DNA of 7,884 bases from Anaerolineales bacterium (GTDB lineage: Bacteria > Chloroflexota > Anaerolineae > Anaerolineales > Villigracilaceae): positions 1 to 7,884 of the forward strand of contig JAEURF010000070.1 of assembly GCA_016789205.1 (NCBI GenBank), in the 5' to 3' direction. Both the position numbers and the translations under genes were made by a program. Shown piece by piece: positions 5,703-7,884 of the stretch. Under the pieces are notes generated by a model that did no database searches, was not told the origin of the DNA, and saw nothing but the letters and a program-made list of their open reading frames with translations. Every line of letters begins with the position of its first letter. Position 1 is the first letter of the stretch.

Positions 5703-7298
5703 TTATTCTCTAAATATCCTCACGTGTCGTCTTGGCTCTTTTCCATACGAATGAGAAACCAATTCCGCTTTGCGCGCCATTTCGTGTTGCAGTCTTCTTA
5801 CTAACGAAGGACCGGGTGGTAAATCAACCCAACGTTCTCCATTCAAAACTGCGGCAATGGCTTGTTGTGTTTCACCACGCACATCGTCCATGCTATCACG
5901 CGGGGCTTGATGTTCAGTTAAGTTATACAAGTCACCGATGAATTGTTCCACTTGTGAAACAGAATTTGCACGCAAGACATAAATCGGCATGCCACGTGAC
6001 TCTGCATCAATCACGGTTTGTTCGCGATTGCGATAATACGTTCGCAGAGTCACCAACACATCGGCTTCGTTCACATCCGCAACCACAACGCCCGGCACAC
6101 CGAGTCGCTTGGCGGCTTGCATCAGTCTATTGCGCGCTACGCCATACGCAAAAATTCTTACGGTTTGTAACTTTGTCCCATTGTTATTAATCACAGGCGG
6201 ATTAATCGATTCGGAGCGTGGAGTCTGTTGAGGTATAGAAGCAGGCTGACGTTTAGAACGAGGCGAGGTTTTTGTCGCTTCTATCTTCGGTTTGGCTTGA
6301 GTGGCTTTTTCAATCACTATCTCGCCTGATTCATCTCGCGTGCGAATCTCAGGTGGCATCGGCATATCGCGTAATAGCGAATCAACCGCCGACATAATAT
6401 CAAGATGCACGGCAAAGCGTTCGCGATGTTGAATTTCAATCAACACATCAAACGTAGGCGGAGCGCGTCTTTCCAAAACTGTTTTTTGTGTGCCACGTCT
6501 GCGGGCTTCTTCATCAGACAATGTGACGGCTTCAATACCACCGACCAAATCGCTTAAGGTTGGGTTGAGTAAAAGATTATCAAGCGTTTGACCATGCGCC
6601 GTACCGATGAGTTGCACACCACGTTCTGCAATTGTGCGCGCGGCGAGCGCTTCAAGTTCGCGTCCAATTTCATCAATGACGATGACTTCGGGGTTATGAT
6701 TTTCAACCGCTTCAATCATGACTTCATGTTGAAGCATGGGTTCACGCACTTGCATACGGCGAGCTTTGCCAACAGCGGGATGTGGAACATCACCATCACC
6801 GCCAATTTCATTGGATGTATCAACGATGACGACGCGTTTATTCTCTGCAAGAATGCGCGCGGCTTCACGAAGCAAAGTAGTTTTACCAACGCCGGGTCTT
6901 CCAAGAATCAAAACGGATTTTCCCGATTCGATAATGTCTTGAATAATATCTACTGTGCCATAAACTGCACGCCCGACACGACAAGTTAAACCAACAATGG
7001 CTGAGCGTCTGTTGCGAATGGCAGAGATGCGATGCAGTGTACGCTCCATACCTGCGCGATTATCCGCATCAAACTCGCCGATGCGCTCGGTGATGTGGTC
7101 AATTTCTGTGCGTGTAATTTCTTTATCAGAAAGTGTGATTTCGTTTTCAACAAAGCGTGCGGCAGGTAAACGCCCCAAGTCAATGACGATTTCGATTAAC
7201 TTGTCACTGTTGTTGGCTTTTTCGACTGCATGGCGCAGATTGGCTGGCAGAACATCTAAGAGGACATCGAGGTCGTCTGTAATTTTATGTTGAGTCAT
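5703..7298 (-). CDS. R3H-domain AAA ATPase, SpoIIIAA/Ycf45-like
   Basis: The 531-residue protein has three parts. Residues about 1-310 form the SpoIIIAA/Ycf45-type ATPase, with Walker A GRPGVGKTT (133-141, K139), a TSNEIGGDGD segment (161-170), Walker B VIVIDEIG (205-212, E210) and a GTAHG sensor-like motif (232-236). Residues 311-375 are a low-complexity linker rich in Pro, Ser, Thr and Lys. Residues 376-460 are a compact domain specific to this family. The C-terminus holds an R3H domain with R501-x3-H505, which binds single-stranded nucleic acid. Such proteins are widespread in Chloroflexota, cyanobacteria and some plastids (Ycf45); their exact job is poorly known, and the link to nucleic acid is from the R3H domain only. 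Sporulation is not implied. Position with tmk downstream hints at a DNA or nucleotide role. The ATG at 7298 has no Shine-Dalgarno, and a 13-bp hairpin sits 20 nt upstream. Confidence 0.9.
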   Translation of the reverse strand: MTQHKITDDLDVLLDVLPANLRHAVEKANNSDKLIEIVIDLGRLPAARFVENEITLSDKEITRTEIDHITERIGEFDADNRAGMERTLHRISAIRNRRSAIVGLTCRVGRAVYGTVDIIQDIIESGKSVLILGRPGVGKTTLLREAARILAENKRVVIVDTSNEIGGDGDVPHPAVGKARRMQVREPMLQHEVMIEAVENHNPEVIVIDEIGRELEALAARTIAERGVQLIGTAHGQTLDNLLLNPTLSDLVGGIEAVTLSDEEARRRGTQKTVLERRAPPTFDVLIEIQHRERFAVHLDIMSAVDSLLRDMPMPPEIRTRDESGEIVIEKATQAKPKIEATKTSPRSKRQPASIPQQTPRSESINPPVINNNGTKLQTVRIFAYGVARNRLMQAAKRLGVPGVVVADVNEADVLVTLRTYYRNREQTVIDAESRGMPIYVLRANSVSQVEQFIGDLYNLTEHQAPRDSMDDVRGETQQAIAAVLNGERWVDLPPGPSLVRRLQHEMARKAELVSHSYGKEPRRHVRIFRE

Positions 7299-7317
7299 AT
7301 TTTAAGTTTCTGTGTAA

Positions 7318-7352
7318 GTTTCAGGTTGAAAAGTTAAAGTTCAATCTGAAAC
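7318..7352 (-). promoter_or_regulatory. Hairpin 20 nt upstream of the R3H ATPase start
   Basis: GTTTCAGGTTGAA (7318-7330) pairs with TTCAATCTGAAAC (7340-7352) over 13 positions with one G/T position, around a 9-nt loop. In the minus-strand RNA that position becomes a C/A mismatch, so the stem is slightly weaker there. It lies in the 5' leader just before a start codon that has no Shine-Dalgarno. It may influence translation or mRNA stability, or be just another dispersed repeat. Confidence 0.5.
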
Positions 7353-7507
7353 GTGAAAGGAAAGAAGAAAGAGGAAAGAAAGGCACGCGGATAAATATCG
7401 CGGCTTGGGATTTGCACAAAATTAAGGGAGGGAAATGTAAATCATGGCAATGTACCTGCCTTGTCCTGAGAATGTGACGCGCCGAGGGATTGGTCACGTC
7501 TAGGTCT

Positions 7508-7516
7508 ATTATAGCA
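7508..7516 (-). promoter_or_regulatory. Extended -10 promoter (TGCTATAAT) for the ATPase-tmk operon
   Basis: The minus strand reads TGCTATAAT, identical to the element in front of the BNR propeller gene. A weak TTCTTC lies at -35 with 17-bp spacing (7531-7536). Initiation near 7501 would give a leader of about 200 nt before the ATPase ATG at 7298, followed by tmk. Confidence 0.55.
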
Positions 7517-7579
7517 GGGTAGCGGTTAACGAAGAATTAAAGATAAGTGTTAATTTATAAGGTGGTTAGAAAGTCTTTT

Positions 7580-7644
7580 GCCGCGAATTACGCCAATCCA
7601 CGCGAATTATTAAAAAATTAGCGAAAATTCGTGAAATTCGCGGC
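7580..7644. repeat. 65-bp AT-rich imperfect inverted repeat
   Basis: Two 29-bp arms (7580-7608 and 7616-7644) match at 22 of 29 positions around a 7-nt loop; the outer ten bases, GCCGCGAATT, are perfect. Each arm itself carries repeated CGCGAATT/CGTGAAATT-type units. Elements of this sort (strings of CGCGAATT) are familiar dispersed repeats in environmental bacterial genomes. It lies just after the stop of the right-hand partial gene and may help end its transcription. Confidence 0.65.
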
Positions 7645-7650
7645 TAGGTT

Positions 7651-7884
7651 TTATCCTGATGAATATTTCTTATGCCAATTCTTCAAAACCAAATACGCTA
7701 CTGGCAAACCGATGTTTAATCCAGAACTGCGGATGTTTTTTCCATCTCGTGAGTTAAGTGAAATGAAATATTGCTTTCCGCCTTTACGGGTGCGCGTGTG
7801 AGATAAATATATAGAAGCGACATCATTTGCTAAAAAATTCTTCTCACTGAGCAGATATTTAATTTGCAAATTGTTATTTTCTAT
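7651..7884 (-). CDS. C-terminal 77 codons of an unidentified protein, N-terminus outside window
   Basis: The frame is open from the right edge to a stop at 7651, and there is no compelling start inside: the only candidate (TTG at 7869) has no ribosome binding site, so the gene most likely begins beyond the window. I do not recognise the family with confidence. The visible part has a strand-rich region (ASIYLSHTRTRKGGKQYFISLN, with basic residues between strands), a turn (SRDGKNIRSSGLN) and a terminal amphipathic helix (LPVAYLVLKNWHKKY). That order of strands and final helix is like the end of a bacterial PH-like domain, but this is a weak guess. No membrane segment is seen. It could be co-oriented with the ATPase operon, but a separate promoter and a repeat lie between them. 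Confidence 0.55.
   Translation of the reverse strand: MENNNLQIKYLLSEKNFLANDVASIYLSHTRTRKGGKQYFISLNSRDGKNIRSSGLNIGLPVAYLVLKNWHKKYSSG

Larger units (their letters stand above)
7299..7650. other. 352-bp intergenic region: leader, promoter and repeats, no gene
   Basis: No convincing gene lies here. From left to right it contains the predicted ATPase leader (about 7299-7501) with a 13-bp hairpin, a 29-nt all-purine run on the plus strand (7355-7383), a small CGCG-flanked stem near 7385-7402, the extended -10 promoter at 7508-7516, and an AT-rich inverted repeat at 7580-7644. Two very short frames occur: a 7-codon one on the minus strand (7445-7422) inside the leader and a 19-codon one on the plus strand (7444-7503). 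Neither has strong support. No known riboswitch was recognised. Confidence 0.6.

Noticed and set aside
5732..7293. Several plus-strand open frames of 68-133 codons opposite the R3H ATPase
   Set aside because: They are antisense shadows of a long, clearly recognisable gene and have no family features of their own.
7299..7501. Known riboswitch or structured RNA in the ATPase leader
   Set aside because: Only short stems (such as GTGAC/GTCAC) were found, and no conserved core motif of a known class was recognised.
7444..7503. 19-codon plus-strand frame after a GGGAGG sequence
   Set aside because: The GGGAGG is about 11 nt or more from the ATG, the product has no recognisable features, and it overlaps the predicted promoter and leader of the opposite strand.

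Overview
This is a moderately AT-rich bacterial window that most resembles a member of the Chloroflexota, probably class Anaerolineae. The grounds are the style of the proteins (a lipoprotein with a Thr/Pro-rich linker, a bacterial SH3 domain and an Ig-like tail; an R3H-domain SpoIIIAA/Ycf45-like ATPase next to thymidylate kinase; a chagasin-like lipoprotein) and the dense short palindromic repeats between genes. This assignment is an inference from family knowledge; no search was run.

Layout. Positions 1-896 hold, on the minus strand, the first 298 codons of a BNR/Asp-box beta-propeller protein that runs off the left edge; it has a clear Shine-Dalgarno site and an extended -10 promoter. Divergent from it, on the plus strand, lies a run of three genes: an orphan membrane sensor histidine kinase (1016-2902), a chagasin-type protease-inhibitor lipoprotein whose ATG follows the kinase stop by one base (2904-3275), and an SH3/Ig-like lipoprotein (3343-4050). 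Together they look like an envelope-sensing and envelope-protection unit, with no response regulator in view.

A perfect 13-bp palindrome (4052-4082) separates this unit from convergent minus-strand genes. It directly abuts an apparent gene remnant (4083-4235): the first ~50 codons of a DfsB/DinB-like four-helix-bundle protein, in one unbroken frame but with nonsense codons where the family usually has Glu and Gln. Upstream of the remnant is a peptidase E-like protein (S51 family, full Ser/Asp/His triad), which may be translated from a leaderless mRNA.

Further right, still on the minus strand, an R3H/AAA ATPase (5703-7298) is followed by thymidylate kinase (5019-5636); a tandem heptamer/inverted-repeat array fills the 66 bp between them. 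The ATPase has a predicted leader of about 200 nt with a strong hairpin just before its start codon. The right end carries a 65-bp AT-rich imperfect inverted repeat and the C-terminal 77 codons of an unidentified protein.

No undescribed multi-gene system is evident. The points most worth following up are the decayed gene ending at a palindromic repeat, the kinase-chagasin coupling, the heptamer array, and a recurring TGnTAnAAT promoter pattern on the minus strand.
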